This document shows positions 23,289 through 32,430 of a DNA stretch of 64,000 nt, in pieces. Position 1 is the stretch's first letter, and each line of letters begins with the position of its first letter. A model generated the notes under the pieces. The model did no database searches and had not been told where the DNA came from. It saw only the letters and a program-made list of their open reading frames with translations. The position numbers and the translations under genes were made by a program. The stretch covers positions 4,526,001-4,590,000 of the forward strand of contig NZ_JACHMB010000001.1 of the NCBI RefSeq assembly GCF_014204795.1. The letters run 5' to 3'. Source of the DNA: Nonomuraea jabiensis (GTDB lineage Bacteria; Actinomycetota; Actinomycetes; Streptosporangiales; Streptosporangiaceae).

Positions 23289-26200
23289 ACAGCTTTGGCA
23301 AACCCTCACAAAGGAGTGAGACGGAAATGCCCCTCGACGAGGCCAAGGACGAGCTGCTCCAACGAGCCGCGGACAGTTGCGCGGCGAGCAGCGAACATGT
23401 GGGCCCCGAGGAGGCCCTGTCCTTCCTCCGGTTCTACTACCGGCATGTCGCGCCGGAGGACCTGCTCGACCGCAACCCCGTTGACGTGTACGGCCCCGCG
23501 ATGTCGCAGCGGCAGCTGGCCGAGGTCCGCCCCCAGGGCCGGGCGGTCGTCCGCGCCTACACCCCCACGCTGGACGAGAACGGCTGGGACCCGGGCCACT
23601 CGGTGGTCGAGGTGGTCACGGACGACATGCCCTTCCTCGTCGACTCCGTGACGATGGAGCTCGACCGCCACGACCTGGGCATCCACCTGCTGGTCCACCC
23701 CCAGATGCGGGTGCGCCGCGACATGACGGGCCGGATGCTCGGCCGCGGCCAGGAGGACGTCACCGGCCAGATGCTGGTCGAGTCGTGGATGCACATCGAG
23801 GTCGACCGGCAGACCGACCCCGAGGCGCTCAGGGCGCTCGAGGCCGACCTGCAGCGGGTGCTCACCGACGTGCGCCACGCGGTCGAGGACTTCAGGAAGA
23901 TGCGGGCGCTGGCCGTACAGACCGCCGAGGACCTGAGCATGAGCCCGCCGCCGCTGGAGCCCGCGGAGGTCGAGGACAGCATCGACCTGCTGCGCTGGCT
24001 CGCCGACGGGCACTTCACCTTCCTCGGCTACCGCGAGTACCGGCTGGAGCACACCGACGAGGGCGAGGCGCTGCGGGCGCTGCCGGGCGCGGCGCTGGGC
24101 ATCCTGCGCGACGACAAGATCGGCTCGGAGAGCTTCTCGGCGCTGCCCGCCGAGGTGCGCGCCAAGGCGCGCGAGAAGCAGCTCATGATCACCACCAAGG
24201 CCAACTCCAGGGCCACCGTCCACCGGGCGACCTACCTCGACTACATCGGGGTCAAGATCTTCTCGCCCGAGGGCGAGGTGGTCGGCGAGCGGCGCTTCCT
24301 CGGCCTGTTCACGCATGTCGCCTACAACGAGTCGATCTCCAGGATCCCCGTGCTCCGCCGGAAGCTGGCGGCCGTGCTGGACAGGGCCGGGCTGTCGCCC
24401 GACAGCCACGACGGCAAGGACCTGATCGAGATCCTCGAGACGTTCCCGCGCGACGAGCTCTTCCAGACCTCGGTCGACCAGCTCCTGCCGATCGCGCTGG
24501 GCGTGCTGCGGCTGCGCGAGCGCAAGCAGGTCAAGCTCTTCCTGCGCCGCGACGACTACGGCCGCTACATCTCCTGCCTGATCTACCTGCCGCGCGACCG
24601 CTACACCACCAAGGTGCGGCTGAAGATGCAGGAGGTGCTGCTGAAGGCCCTGGGCGGCAAGTCGCTCGACTACAGCGCCATGATCGGCGAGTCGGTGCTG
24701 GCCCGCCTGCACGTGGTGGTGCGGGGCGAGCGGGGCAAGCAGCTCCCGCCGCCGAGCGTGGACGTGGAGGAGCTGGAGGCCCGGCTGGCCGCCCTGACCC
24801 GCTCCTGGGAGGACGACCTGGCCACCGAGCTGGGGCGGATGACCTCCGAGGACGAGGCGCCCGGGCTCATCAAGCGGTACGCCTCCGCGTTCCCCGAGGG
24901 CTACAAGGCGGACTTCCCGCCCAAGGTGGCCGTCGTGGACCTGCGCCGCCTGGAGGACCTCGTGGCCGTGGGCGACGGCGCGGAGGTGGACATCAACCTC
25001 TACGAGCCGTACGACGCGGCCGAGGGGGAGCGGCGGCTCAAGATCTACAAGGTCGGCTCGCCGATCTCGCTCTCCGAGGCGCTGCCGCTGATCCAGCGGC
25101 TCGGCGTCGAGGTCGTGGACGAGCGGCCGTACGAGATCGACCGCGACAACGACCCCAACACGAAGAACGCCTGGATCTACGACTTCGGCCTGCGGTACAC
25201 GCCGACGGAGGAGGTCGCCAGGGACGACTTCAAGCGGCTGTTCCAGGACGGGCTCGGCGCCCTGTGGAAGGGGCAGGTCGAGGCCGACAACTTCAACGCG
25301 CTCATCCTGAGCGCCGGGCTGACCTGGGAGCAGGTCGAGATCCTCCGGGTGTACGCCAAGTACCTGCGCCAGGCCGGGGGCACGTTCTCGCAGACCTACA
25401 TGGAGCGGGTGCTGGCCGGGAACGTGCGGCTGGCGCGGCTGCTGGTGAGCCTCTTCGAGGCCAAGCTCGATCCGCGGCGTGGCGAGGACGTGCGGCTCGA
25501 TCTCGCCGAGGCGCTCAGCGAGGAGATCCTGGGCGCGCTCGACGAGGTGGCCTCGCTGGACGAGGACCGGATCCTGCGGGCGTACCTGGAGATGATTCAG
25601 GCGACATTGCGCACGAATTACTTCCAAACGGTCGATGGACACCGCAAACCGTACATATCCCTCAAATTCGACCCGCAGGCGATCAGCGTCCTGCCGCTGC
25701 CGCGGCCGAAGTACGAAATATTCGTCTATTCGCCGCGGGTCGAGGGCGTGCATCTGCGCTTCGGGAAAGTGGCGCGGGGCGGGCTGCGGTGGTCGGACCG
25801 GATGGAGGACTTCCGTACGGAGATTCTCGGCCTGGTAAAGGCGCAGATGGTGAAAAACACCGTCATCGTCCCCACTGGGTCTAAAGGCGGATTTGTCGTT
25901 AAGAAGCCGCCTGTGTCCGGAACGCGGGAGGAGATGCTCGTCGAAGGCGTCGCCTGCTACCGGACGTTCATCTCCGGCCTGCTCGACGTGACCGACAATC
26001 TCGTGGACGGCAAGGTCGTGCCGCCGCCCGACGTGGTCAGGCACGACGGCGACGACACCTACCTCGTGGTCGCCGCCGACAAGGGCACCGCGACCTTCTC
26101 CGACATCGCCAACGGCGTGGCCAAGGAGTACGGCTTCTGGCTGGGCGACGCGTTCGCCTCCGGCGGCTCGATCGGCTACGACCACAAGGCCATGGGCATC

Positions 26201-28201
26201 ACCGCCCGCGGCGCCTGGGAGTCGGTCAAGTACCACTTCCGGACCATGGGCCTGGACGTGCAGAGCACCGACTTCACGGTGGCCGGGATCGGCGACATGT
26301 CCGGCGACGTGTTCGGCAACGGCATGCTGCTGTCCCGCCACATCCGGCTGGTGGCCGCCTTCGACCACCGGCACATCTTCGTCGACCCCTCGCCCGACGC
26401 GGCCTCCTCGTACGGGGAGCGGCAGCGCCTCTTCGAGCTGCCGCGCAGCTCCTGGGAGGACTACGACGCCAAGCTGATCTCGCCCGGCGGCGGCGTCTTC
26501 CCCCGCACGGCCAAGTCCATCCACATCACGCCGCAGATGCGCGAGGCGCTCGGCATCCCCGCCGGGGTCACCTCCCTGGCCCCCAACGACCTGATCAGCG
26601 CCATCCTGCGGGCCCCCGTGGACCTGCTGTGGAACGGCGGCATCGGCACCTACGTCAAGGCCGGCTCGGAGTCCAACGCGGACGTGGGCGACAAGGCCAA
26701 CGACGGGCTGCGGGTCAACGCCGGGGAGCTGCGCTGCAAGGTCATCGGCGAGGGCGGCAACCTGGGCTTCACCCAGCTCGCCCGCATCGAGTTCGCGCTG
26801 AACGGCGGGCTCGTCAACACCGACTTCATCGACAACTCGGCCGGGGTCGACACCTCCGACCACGAGGTGAACATCAAGATCCTGCTCGACCAGGTCGTGC
26901 GCGACGGCGAGCTGACCGACAAGCAGCGCAACCAGGTCTTGACCTCGATGACCGACGAGGTCGCCGACCTGGTGCTGCGTGACAACTACGCGCAGAACGT
27001 GGTCCTCGCCGCATCCCGCACCCAGGCCGTCGAGATGCTCCACATCCACTCCCGCTACCTGCGCCGCCTGGAACGGGACGGCCTGGTCAACCGGGAGCTG
27101 GAGTTCCTGCCCTCGGACAAGACGCTGGCCGAGCGCCGCCAGGCCAGGCTCGGCCTGACCGCGCCCGAGTTCTCCGTCCTGCTGGCCTACACCAAGCTGG
27201 TCGCCGACGCCGAGCTGCTGGGCTCCGACCTGCCCGACGAGCCGTACCTGGCCTCGTGGCTGGTGTCGTACTTCCCGTCCGCGCTGCGCGAGCGCTTCCG
27301 CCCGTACATGGACGCCCACCCGCTGCGGCGCGAGATCATCACCACCTGCGTGGTGAACGAGCTGGTCAACTCCATGGGCACCACGTTCATGTACCGCTTC
27401 GGGGAGGAGACCGGGGCCTCGACCCCCGACATCGTGCGGGCCTACCTCGTGGCGCGCGAGGTGTTCGACCTGCCCAGCTTCCACCGGGCCGTGGAGGCGC
27501 TGGACAACAAGGTCGACACGGCCACCCAGATCGCCATGCTGCTGGAGGCCCGCAAGCTGGCCGAGCGCGGCACCCGCTGGCTGCTGGCCAACCGCCGCCC
27601 GCCGCTGGACCTGGCCGGGTCCGTCGCCTTCTTCGTGAAGGGCGTCAACGGCCTGCTGACCCACATCCCCAAGCTGCTGACCGGGCCCGACCTGGCCGCC
27701 TACGAGGAGCGCCGCGACTCGTTCGTGGCCAGGGGCGTGCCGCTGGAGCTGGCCGAGCGGGCGGCCGCCATGGTGCCCGCGTACTCCATGCTGGACCTGG
27801 TGGAGGTGGCGTCGCTGACGGGCCGCCCGGTCACCGAGGTGGCGGAGGTCTACTTCGACCTGGCGGACCGGCTCCAGCTGGCCCGCCTACGGGAGCGCAT
27901 CATCGCGCTGCCCCGGGACAACCGCTGGAACTCGATGGCCCGCTCGGCCCTGCGCGACGACCTCTACGCCGCGCACGCCTCGCTGACCCGCGACGTGCTG
28001 GCTCACAGCACGCCGGGGCTGCCGCCGGAGGAGCGGCTGGCCCGGTGGTCGGAGGCCAACTCGGCGGCGGTCTCCAGGGCGCGGCAGACGCTCTCGGAGA
28101 TCTGGGAGAGCGACCACTTCGACCTGGCCACCCTGTCGGTCGCCCTGCGGGCGATCCGCACCCTGGTGGCGGCCAGCAACCTCCCGCACACGGAGGCGTA
28201 G
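23285..28201 (+). CDS. giant NAD-dependent glutamate dehydrogenase (GDH180 type)
   Basis: 1638 residues, the expected size for the 180-kDa class that deaminates glutamate to 2-oxoglutarate. It has a long N-terminal regulatory half (ACT-like regions; DMPFLVDSVTMELDRHDLGIHLLVHP) and a catalytic core after about residue 800: KVARGGLRWSDRMEDFRTEI, LGLVKAQMVKNTVIVPTGSK (substrate-binding lysines) and GDMSGDVFGNGMLLSRHIRL. ATG 23285 overlaps the dioxygenase stop. ATG 23327 is an alternative with a better ribosome site (AAGGAG ten bases upstream). Around 25590-25930 the codons are visibly AT-richer than the rest. Coupling with tryptophan dioxygenase suggests joint use in amino-acid catabolism. Confidence 0.95.
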   Translation: MNSFGKPSQRSETEMPLDEAKDELLQRAADSCAASSEHVGPEEALSFLRFYYRHVAPEDLLDRNPVDVYGPAMSQRQLAEVRPQGRAVVRAYTPTLDENGWDPGHSVVEVVTDDMPFLVDSVTMELDRHDLGIHLLVHPQMRVRRDMTGRMLGRGQEDVTGQMLVESWMHIEVDRQTDPEALRALEADLQRVLTDVRHAVEDFRKMRALAVQTAEDLSMSPPPLEPAEVEDSIDLLRWLADGHFTFLGYREYRLEHTDEGEALRALPGAALGILRDDKIGSESFSALPAEVRAKAREKQLMITTKANSRATVHRATYLDYIGVKIFSPEGEVVGERRFLGLFTHVAYNESISRIPVLRRKLAAVLDRAGLSPDSHDGKDLIEILETFPRDELFQTSVDQLLPIALGVLRLRERKQVKLFLRRDDYGRYISCLIYLPRDRYTTKVRLKMQEVLLKALGGKSLDYSAMIGESVLARLHVVVRGERGKQLPPPSVDVEELEARLAALTRSWEDDLATELGRMTSEDEAPGLIKRYASAFPEGYKADFPPKVAVVDLRRLEDLVAVGDGAEVDINLYEPYDAAEGERRLKIYKVGSPISLSEALPLIQRLGVEVVDERPYEIDRDNDPNTKNAWIYDFGLRYTPTEEVARDDFKRLFQDGLGALWKGQVEADNFNALILSAGLTWEQVEILRVYAKYLRQAGGTFSQTYMERVLAGNVRLARLLVSLFEAKLDPRRGEDVRLDLAEALSEEILGALDEVASLDEDRILRAYLEMIQATLRTNYFQTVDGHRKPYISLKFDPQAISVLPLPRPKYEIFVYSPRVEGVHLRFGKVARGGLRWSDRMEDFRTEILGLVKAQMVKNTVIVPTGSKGGFVVKKPPVSGTREEMLVEGVACYRTFISGLLDVTDNLVDGKVVPPPDVVRHDGDDTYLVVAADKGTATFSDIANGVAKEYGFWLGDAFASGGSIGYDHKAMGITARGAWESVKYHFRTMGLDVQSTDFTVAGIGDMSGDVFGNGMLLSRHIRLVAAFDHRHIFVDPSPDAASSYGERQRLFELPRSSWEDYDAKLISPGGGVFPRTAKSIHITPQMREALGIPAGVTSLAPNDLISAILRAPVDLLWNGGIGTYVKAGSESNADVGDKANDGLRVNAGELRCKVIGEGGNLGFTQLARIEFALNGGLVNTDFIDNSAGVDTSDHEVNIKILLDQVVRDGELTDKQRNQVLTSMTDEVADLVLRDNYAQNVVLAASRTQAVEMLHIHSRYLRRLERDGLVNRELEFLPSDKTLAERRQARLGLTAPEFSVLLAYTKLVADAELLGSDLPDEPYLASWLVSYFPSALRERFRPYMDAHPLRREIITTCVVNELVNSMGTTFMYRFGEETGASTPDIVRAYLVAREVFDLPSFHRAVEALDNKVDTATQIAMLLEARKLAERGTRWLLANRRPPLDLAGSVAFFVKGVNGLLTHIPKLLTGPDLAAYEERRDSFVARGVPLELAERAAAMVPAYSMLDLVEVASLTGRPVTEVAEVYFDLADRLQLARLRERIIALPRDNRWNSMARSALRDDLYAAHASLTRDVLAHSTPGLPPEERLARWSEANSAAVSRARQTLSEIWESDHFDLATLSVALRAIRTLVAASNLPHTEA

Positions 28202-28256
28202 CCGGGCCGCCCCGCCTGCAGGAGCCCCGGTGGTGCGCCCGGAGCGCCGCACGGCG

Positions 28257-28280
28257 TGGGGCGCCTTCCGGGGCGCCCCA
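28257..28280. terminator. stem-loop between convergent genes
   Basis: Perfect 9-base arms (TGGGGCGCC at 28257-28265, GGCGCCCCA at 28272-28280) with a 6-base loop, in the spacer between the dehydrogenase and the convergent Clp-N gene. There is no T tract, as is common in actinomycetes; it could act in both directions. Confidence 0.6.
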
Positions 28281-28285
28281 GGGGG

Positions 28286-28768
28286 TCACCAGCTCCCGTC
28301 CGCCAGCACCTCATGGAGCCGGGTCGTCAGCGCGGCCCGGTCCACCCCTGCCAGGGTGAGCGCGCGGCGCACGGTGCCGACCTCGGCCTCCAGGATCCCG
28401 AGCACCAGGTGGCCGGGTCTGAGGTCCTTCTTGCGCTTGGCGTGGGCGAAGCCGCGTTCGAGGCAGAGTCGCCCCGAGGCGCCCAGGCTCACGCGGCGGT
28501 CCGGGTCGGGGGTCGGCGCGGGGAGGTCGAACGAGGCGGGCGACACCCCGGCCGTGCCCAGGCTGTGCTCGAACTCCCGGTCCAGCGCGTCGCGGATCGC
28601 CTGGCGGTCCAGGCCCGCCGAGGTCAGGACCTCGCGCGCGGCGGTGCCCTCCTGGGCGGCGATGCCCAGGAGCAGGTGGTGCGCCTCGATCGCGGCGGAC
28701 CCGTCCTGCCTGGCCTCGGTCTCGCCGTGCAGGATGACGGCCTGGATGTAGTGGTCGATCGCGCTCAC
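28286..28768 (-). CDS. Clp N-terminal (ClpR) domain protein
   Basis: 160 residues containing two Clp_N repeats: residues 5-70 (HHLLLGIAAQEGTAAREVLTSAG) and about 85-155 (HLVLGILEAEVGTVRRALTLAGVD). In ClpA/ClpC this domain receives substrates or adaptors; here it stands alone with no ATPase. It may act as an adaptor or an antagonist of Clp proteases (inference). Its ATG overlaps the stop of the upstream HTH gene, a pairing that suggests the HTH protein controls it. Confidence 0.88.
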   Translation of the reverse strand: MSAIDHYIQAVILHGETEARQDGSAAIEAHHLLLGIAAQEGTAAREVLTSAGLDRQAIRDALDREFEHSLGTAGVSPASFDLPAPTPDPDRRVSLGASGRLCLERGFAHAKRKKDLRPGHLVLGILEAEVGTVRRALTLAGVDRAALTTRLHEVLADGSW

Positions 28769-29007
28769 TGTCGTCTCCTCAGCGTGACGCCGGCGGCGAT
28801 GAGCCGCTTGGCGTGCTTCTTGTGCACCGCTTGACGGGTGACTCCGAGCGCCTCGGCGACCTGCGGCCAGCTCCAGCCGGCCCGCATCGCCTGCTCGACG
28901 GCGGCGTCCTCCAGCTGATCGGCCAGGCGCCGCAGGGCGACCACGGCCGCCAGCGCGTCAGCGGGCTCCTGGGTTACGGGAATGTCGGCCGGCATGCGAG
29001 CAACCAT
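28765..29007 (-). CDS. small helix-turn-helix regulator
   Basis: 80 residues. The core ALRRLADQLEDAAVEQAMRAGWSWPQVAEALGVTRQAVHKKHAKRL contains a clear helix-turn-helix (WPQVAEALGVTRQAVHKK, about 47-64). No ligand domain. ATG at 29007 (ATG 28995 also possible). A perfect 14-base palindrome ends three bases upstream of the start, so autoregulation is likely. Co-translated with the Clp-N domain gene. Confidence 0.85.
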   Translation of the reverse strand: MVARMPADIPVTQEPADALAAVVALRRLADQLEDAAVEQAMRAGWSWPQVAEALGVTRQAVHKKHAKRLIAAGVTLRRRQ

Positions 29008-29009
29008 AG

Positions 29010-29023
29010 TTGCCTATAGGCAA
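29010..29023. promoter_or_regulatory. palindromic operator of the HTH/Clp-N operon
   Basis: TTGCCTATAGGCAA is a perfect 14-base palindrome located three bases upstream of the HTH start codon, so a bound repressor would block transcription or initiation. A second, weaker inverted repeat CAACT-CA-AGTTG lies at 29030-29041. Confidence 0.7.
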
Positions 29024-29041
29024 ATTAGTCAACTCAAGTTG

Positions 29042-30088
29042 CTATTGGCCCGAGGCGCGCGTCAGGGCGCCGTCGTGGGCGATGACCGGGGCGGCGGCCG
29101 GGGCCTTCAGGGGCGGCACCACGGTGGCGTACTGGTGCGTCTCGACCAGTCGCAGCGTCTTGCGCATCTTCGACTGGCCGAGCGCCCACTGGGCCGGATC
29201 GGGCACCGGGATCCCGTCGCCCTCGGCCGCCTTCGTCACGGCGGTCGTGGTCGATGTCCGCGACAGCGAATACTGGATCAGCGCCCCGCCGTTCGTGGTC
29301 CGTAGCGCGTACACGGGCCAGTTGTCGGCGCTGAAGATCGAGTCGTAGCTGTAGCCGCCCTGCTCGTCGCTGTTCTTGAGAACATCCCGCAGGTGGGCGA
29401 TCTGCGCGGCCACCTCGGTCGTGTACGGCCCCGGCGCGAGGAGCCCGGCCGTGGGCCCGGCGGTCCCGGTCTCGGCCACGCTGGCGTGCACCGGACCCAT
29501 GAACTGCGGGCTGATCGTGACCGTTCTGTCGTCGGGCGCCACCGCGGTCGCGTAGCCCTCGGCGTCGAGCTGGATCTCCGGCACCTCCTGCCCGGGCAGG
29601 AGTTCGGCCGCGGAGCTGAGCCGCCACCGGTCGGGGGACTTGGTGAACGTCAGCAGGGTCGGGCTGCCGTCGCGCGTCGCCAGCGCGCTGAACCAGGGCG
29701 CCTGCTCGGTCGGCGGGAACCTCGGCACGAACAGCTTCGGCGTCCCCCACTTGTAGCGCGGCGGCGCGAAGTCGTGGGACAGGAACGCCGCCGCGGTCAG
29801 CGGCGCCTGCCCGCCCGTCACGACGTCCTTCAGCTCCATGTCCAGCCGTCCCTGGAGCTCGTTCGGAGCCCGCAGCGTATCGTCGGTGGCCGTGAGCTTG
29901 AAGAACTCGTCGGCGGCCTCGGCCCGCGTGACGGCCGTCACGGGTGCGGAGGGCGCGGGGGACGCGGTCGCCGACGAGGTCGCGGCCGCCTTGGACGGCT
30001 CGGCCGGGGAATTGCCCGTGCAGGCGGTCGCCGCGGCCAGTACGCCGGCGGCGAGCGCCAGCACCTTCCGCCGACCGTATGCACGCAC
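29042..30088 (-). CDS. lipoprotein of unknown function (DUF8094-like)
   Basis: 348 residues. A short signal sequence ends in the lipobox AATAC (Cys 23), followed by a Ser/Pro/Ala linker to about residue 52 and a globular external domain that I do not recognise with certainty; it resembles actinobacterial lipoproteins now called DUF8094. Features: GRLDMELKDVVTGG, FAPPRYKWGTPKLFVPRFP and LLAPGPYTTEVAAQI. Start GTG at 30088. It is divergent from prfB and 34 bases upstream of the HTH gene on the same strand. Confidence 0.75.
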   Translation of the reverse strand: MRAYGRRKVLALAAGVLAAATACTGNSPAEPSKAAATSSATASPAPSAPVTAVTRAEAADEFFKLTATDDTLRAPNELQGRLDMELKDVVTGGQAPLTAAAFLSHDFAPPRYKWGTPKLFVPRFPPTEQAPWFSALATRDGSPTLLTFTKSPDRWRLSSAAELLPGQEVPEIQLDAEGYATAVAPDDRTVTISPQFMGPVHASVAETGTAGPTAGLLAPGPYTTEVAAQIAHLRDVLKNSDEQGGYSYDSIFSADNWPVYALRTTNGGALIQYSLSRTSTTTAVTKAAEGDGIPVPDPAQWALGQSKMRKTLRLVETHQYATVVPPLKAPAAAPVIAHDGALTRASGQ

Positions 30089-30210
30089 CTCGCCATGTTA
30101 TTCGCGCCCGCGGGGCGGCGGGCCCTCCGGTGCCCGAACAGAAGCCGCCTTTTGACCACGTGTGCGGGGATGGGGGGCGCAGCTCTCCGGGGGAAGTAGG
30201 CTTGGGAGAC

Positions 30211-31329
30211 GTGGCAGGCATCGATCCGGCAGAAGAGATCAACGAGCTCGCGGGCACGCTCCGCAGCATCCAGGACGTGCTCGACCTCGACGCGATGCGC
30301 AAGCAGATCGAGGAGCTGGAGCAGCAGGTTGCCGCACCTGACCTGTGGGACGACCCCGACCAGGCGCAGAAGGTCACCAGCAAGCTCTCTCACCTCCAGG
30401 GTGAGCTCAACCGCGTCGAGGGCGTCGCGCGCCGCCTCGACGATCTCAGCGTCCTCTACGAGCTGGCGGCCGAGGAGGGTGACGACGACACGCGCGCCGA
30501 GGCCGACAAGGAGCTTGAGACGCTCAAGTCCGACATCGGGGCTCTCGAGGTGCGCACGCTGCTCTCGGGCGAGTACGACGCCCGCGAGGCGCTCGTCACG
30601 ATCAACTCCCAGGCGGGCGGGGTCGACGCCGCCGACTGGGCCGAGATGCTGCTGCGCATGTACCTGCGCTGGGCCGAGCGCAAGGGCTACGCCACCGAGG
30701 TCTACGACACCTCCTACGCGGAGGAGGCCGGCATCAAGTCGGCCACGTTCACGATCAAGGCGCCCTACGCGTACGGCACGCTCCGCGGCGAGCACGGCAC
30801 CCACCGGCTGGTCCGCATCAGCCCGTTCGACAACCAGGGCCGCAGGCAGACCTCGTTCGCCGGGGTCGACGTCGTGCCGGTCGTCGAGCAGACCGACCAC
30901 ATCGACATCAACGAGGACGAGATCCGCGTCGACGTCTACCGGTCGAGCGGCCCGGGCGGCCAGGGCGTCAACACGACCGACTCGGCGGTGCGCATCACGC
31001 ACCTCCCGACCAACATCGTGGTCTCCTGCCAGAACGAGCGCTCGCAGCTGCAGAACCGCGCCACCGCCATGAACGTCCTGCAGGCCAAGCTGCTGGAGCG
31101 CAAGCGGCAGGAGGAGGCGGAGAAGATGTCGGAGCTGCGCGGCGCCACCACGACGTCCTGGGGCACGCAGATCCGCAACTACGTCCTGCACCCGTACCAG
31201 ATCGTGAAGGATCTACGCACGGGCACCGAAGCGGGCAACCCGTCGGCAGTGCTCGACGGCGACCTCGACGGGTTCATCGAGTCCGAGATCCGCTGGATGC
31301 GCCGCCAGGAGTCGGGGACCGCCGACTAG
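30211..31329 (+). CDS. prfB: peptide chain release factor 2
   Basis: 372 residues. Catalyses release at UGA and UAA stops. The anticodon-like tripeptide SPF is present (RISPFDNQG) and the catalytic GGQ is in SSGPGGQGVNTTDSAVRI. The frame is continuous: the programmed frameshift seen in many bacteria is absent. GTG at 30211 begins the conserved AGIDPAEEI; a TAGGCT box at 30197-30202 lies eight bases before it, so the mRNA is leaderless or nearly so. The open frame extends upstream, but that part is antisense to the lipoprotein. It precedes ftsEX, the common actinomycete order. Confidence 0.97.
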   Translation: MAGIDPAEEINELAGTLRSIQDVLDLDAMRKQIEELEQQVAAPDLWDDPDQAQKVTSKLSHLQGELNRVEGVARRLDDLSVLYELAAEEGDDDTRAEADKELETLKSDIGALEVRTLLSGEYDAREALVTINSQAGGVDAADWAEMLLRMYLRWAERKGYATEVYDTSYAEEAGIKSATFTIKAPYAYGTLRGEHGTHRLVRISPFDNQGRRQTSFAGVDVVPVVEQTDHIDINEDEIRVDVYRSSGPGGQGVNTTDSAVRITHLPTNIVVSCQNERSQLQNRATAMNVLQAKLLERKRQEEAEKMSELRGATTTSWGTQIRNYVLHPYQIVKDLRTGTEAGNPSAVLDGDLDGFIESEIRWMRRQESGTAD

Positions 31330-31517
31330 AGCCCGCTCAGGTGCTTGAGCACCAGGCTCACGAAGAGTAGGACGACCAGCAGCAGAGCGATCAGAGCGGG
31401 TGACAGCCCGGCGAAGCCGTGCTGGTGCATCCGCTCCCTGCTGGCACGGCAGGTGGGGCAGCGTCCCTCGATCACGGGGTGGGCGCACTGCGCGCATACG
31501 AGGTGTTCACAACTCAT
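31326..31517 (-). CDS. small zinc-ribbon membrane protein
   Basis: 63 residues. Cys 8, Cys 11, Cys 20 and Cys 23 form a zinc ribbon (CAQC...CPTC, with an extra Cys 3), followed by one C-terminal membrane segment (about 40-59). Similar peptides occur between prfB and ftsE in other actinomycetes as I recall them, so it is probably a real gene. Its stop overlaps the end of prfB by four bases. Function unknown. Confidence 0.75.
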   Translation of the reverse strand: MSCEHLVCAQCAHPVIEGRCPTCRASRERMHQHGFAGLSPALIALLLVVLLFVSLVLKHLSGL

Positions 31518-31720
31518 GACAGCCCCAAGTCTAGCCGCACAATCGTTTTGTTTCCGTTATGGACTTTCCATGCCAGTCTTCCCCCTAGACTGTCGTCTGG
31601 CCAATCGGAACGTCGATCATCAGTAAAGACCGCGTAACCCGATCGGCCGGTGGCGGGAAGTGGGCATGTGCCACCCTCGCTTCCGTCCTGACCCCTAGAC
31701 TGGCATGCCGTGATGCTCTC
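31518..31720 (+). promoter_or_regulatory. ftsE upstream region with two repeated -10 boxes
   Basis: The 11-mer CCCCTAGACTG occurs twice in the same orientation, at 31582-31592 and 31692-31702. Each contains TAGACT, a good -10 hexamer, so ftsE may have two promoters 110 bases apart. The region is AT-richer than its flanks. Confidence 0.5.
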
Positions 31721-32410
31721 GTGATCCATTTCGATAATGTCACCAAGGTCTACGCGAACCAGAACCGGCCCGCCCTCGACCACGTGTCCGTTGACGTGGA
31801 CAAGGGTGAGTTCGTGTTCCTCGTCGGTCCCTCGGGATCAGGCAAGTCCACGTTCCTGCGACTGATCCTCAAGGAGGAGCGGCCCAACTCCGGCGCGATC
31901 CACGTCGCCGGCAAGGACCTGGCCCGCCTCTCCAACTTCAAGGTGCCGCACCTGCGCCGCCGCATCGGCTGCGTGTTCCAGGACTTCAGGCTGCTCCCGA
32001 ACAAGAACGTCTACGAGAACGTGGCGTTCGCCCTCGAGGTCATCGGAAAGCCCCGGCGGTTCATCCGCAAGGTGGTGCCCGAGGTCATCGAGCTGGTCGG
32101 CCTGGAAGGCAAGGCCCACCGCATGCCCGACGAGCTGTCCGGCGGCGAGCAGCAGCGCGTCGCCATGGCCCGCGCGTTCGTCAACCGGCCGATGATCCTG
32201 CTGGCCGACGAGCCCACGGGCAACATCGACCCCGCGACGAGCATCGGCATCATGAAGGTGCTCGACCGCATCAACAGGACTGGCACCACGGTCGTCATGG
32301 CCACGCACGACGCGGCCATCGTCGACTCCATGCGCAAGCGCGTGGTGGAGCTGGAGGACGGCAAGATCGTCCGTGACCAGTCGCGTGGCGTCTACGGCCA
32401 GGCGTACTGA
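31721..32410 (+). CDS. ftsE: cell-division ATP-binding protein FtsE
   Basis: 229 residues. Works with FtsX at the divisome to switch on peptidoglycan hydrolases. Walker A GPSGSGKST, signature LSGGEQQRVAMARA, Walker B LLADEPTGNID and the FtsE-typical FQDFRLLPNKNVYENVAFAL are all present. Start is GTG 31721. The ftsX gene follows after 20 bases. Confidence 0.97.
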   Translation: MIHFDNVTKVYANQNRPALDHVSVDVDKGEFVFLVGPSGSGKSTFLRLILKEERPNSGAIHVAGKDLARLSNFKVPHLRRRIGCVFQDFRLLPNKNVYENVAFALEVIGKPRRFIRKVVPEVIELVGLEGKAHRMPDELSGGEQQRVAMARAFVNRPMILLADEPTGNIDPATSIGIMKVLDRINRTGTTVVMATHDAAIVDSMRKRVVELEDGKIVRDQSRGVYGQAY

Positions 32411-32430
32411 CAGGGAGCTGCAGACAGAAC

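Noticed and set aside
23306..27664. 1452-codon open frame antisense to glutamate dehydrogenase
   Set aside because: Typical high-GC shadow frame; the plus-strand gene has clear family motifs throughout.
29024..29042. HspR (HAIR) site near the Clp-N operon
   Set aside because: Only one half-like CTTGAGT is present on the minus strand; the matching half at the correct spacing is absent.
30211..30300. Programmed frameshift in prfB
   Set aside because: The frame runs without an internal stop near codon 25.
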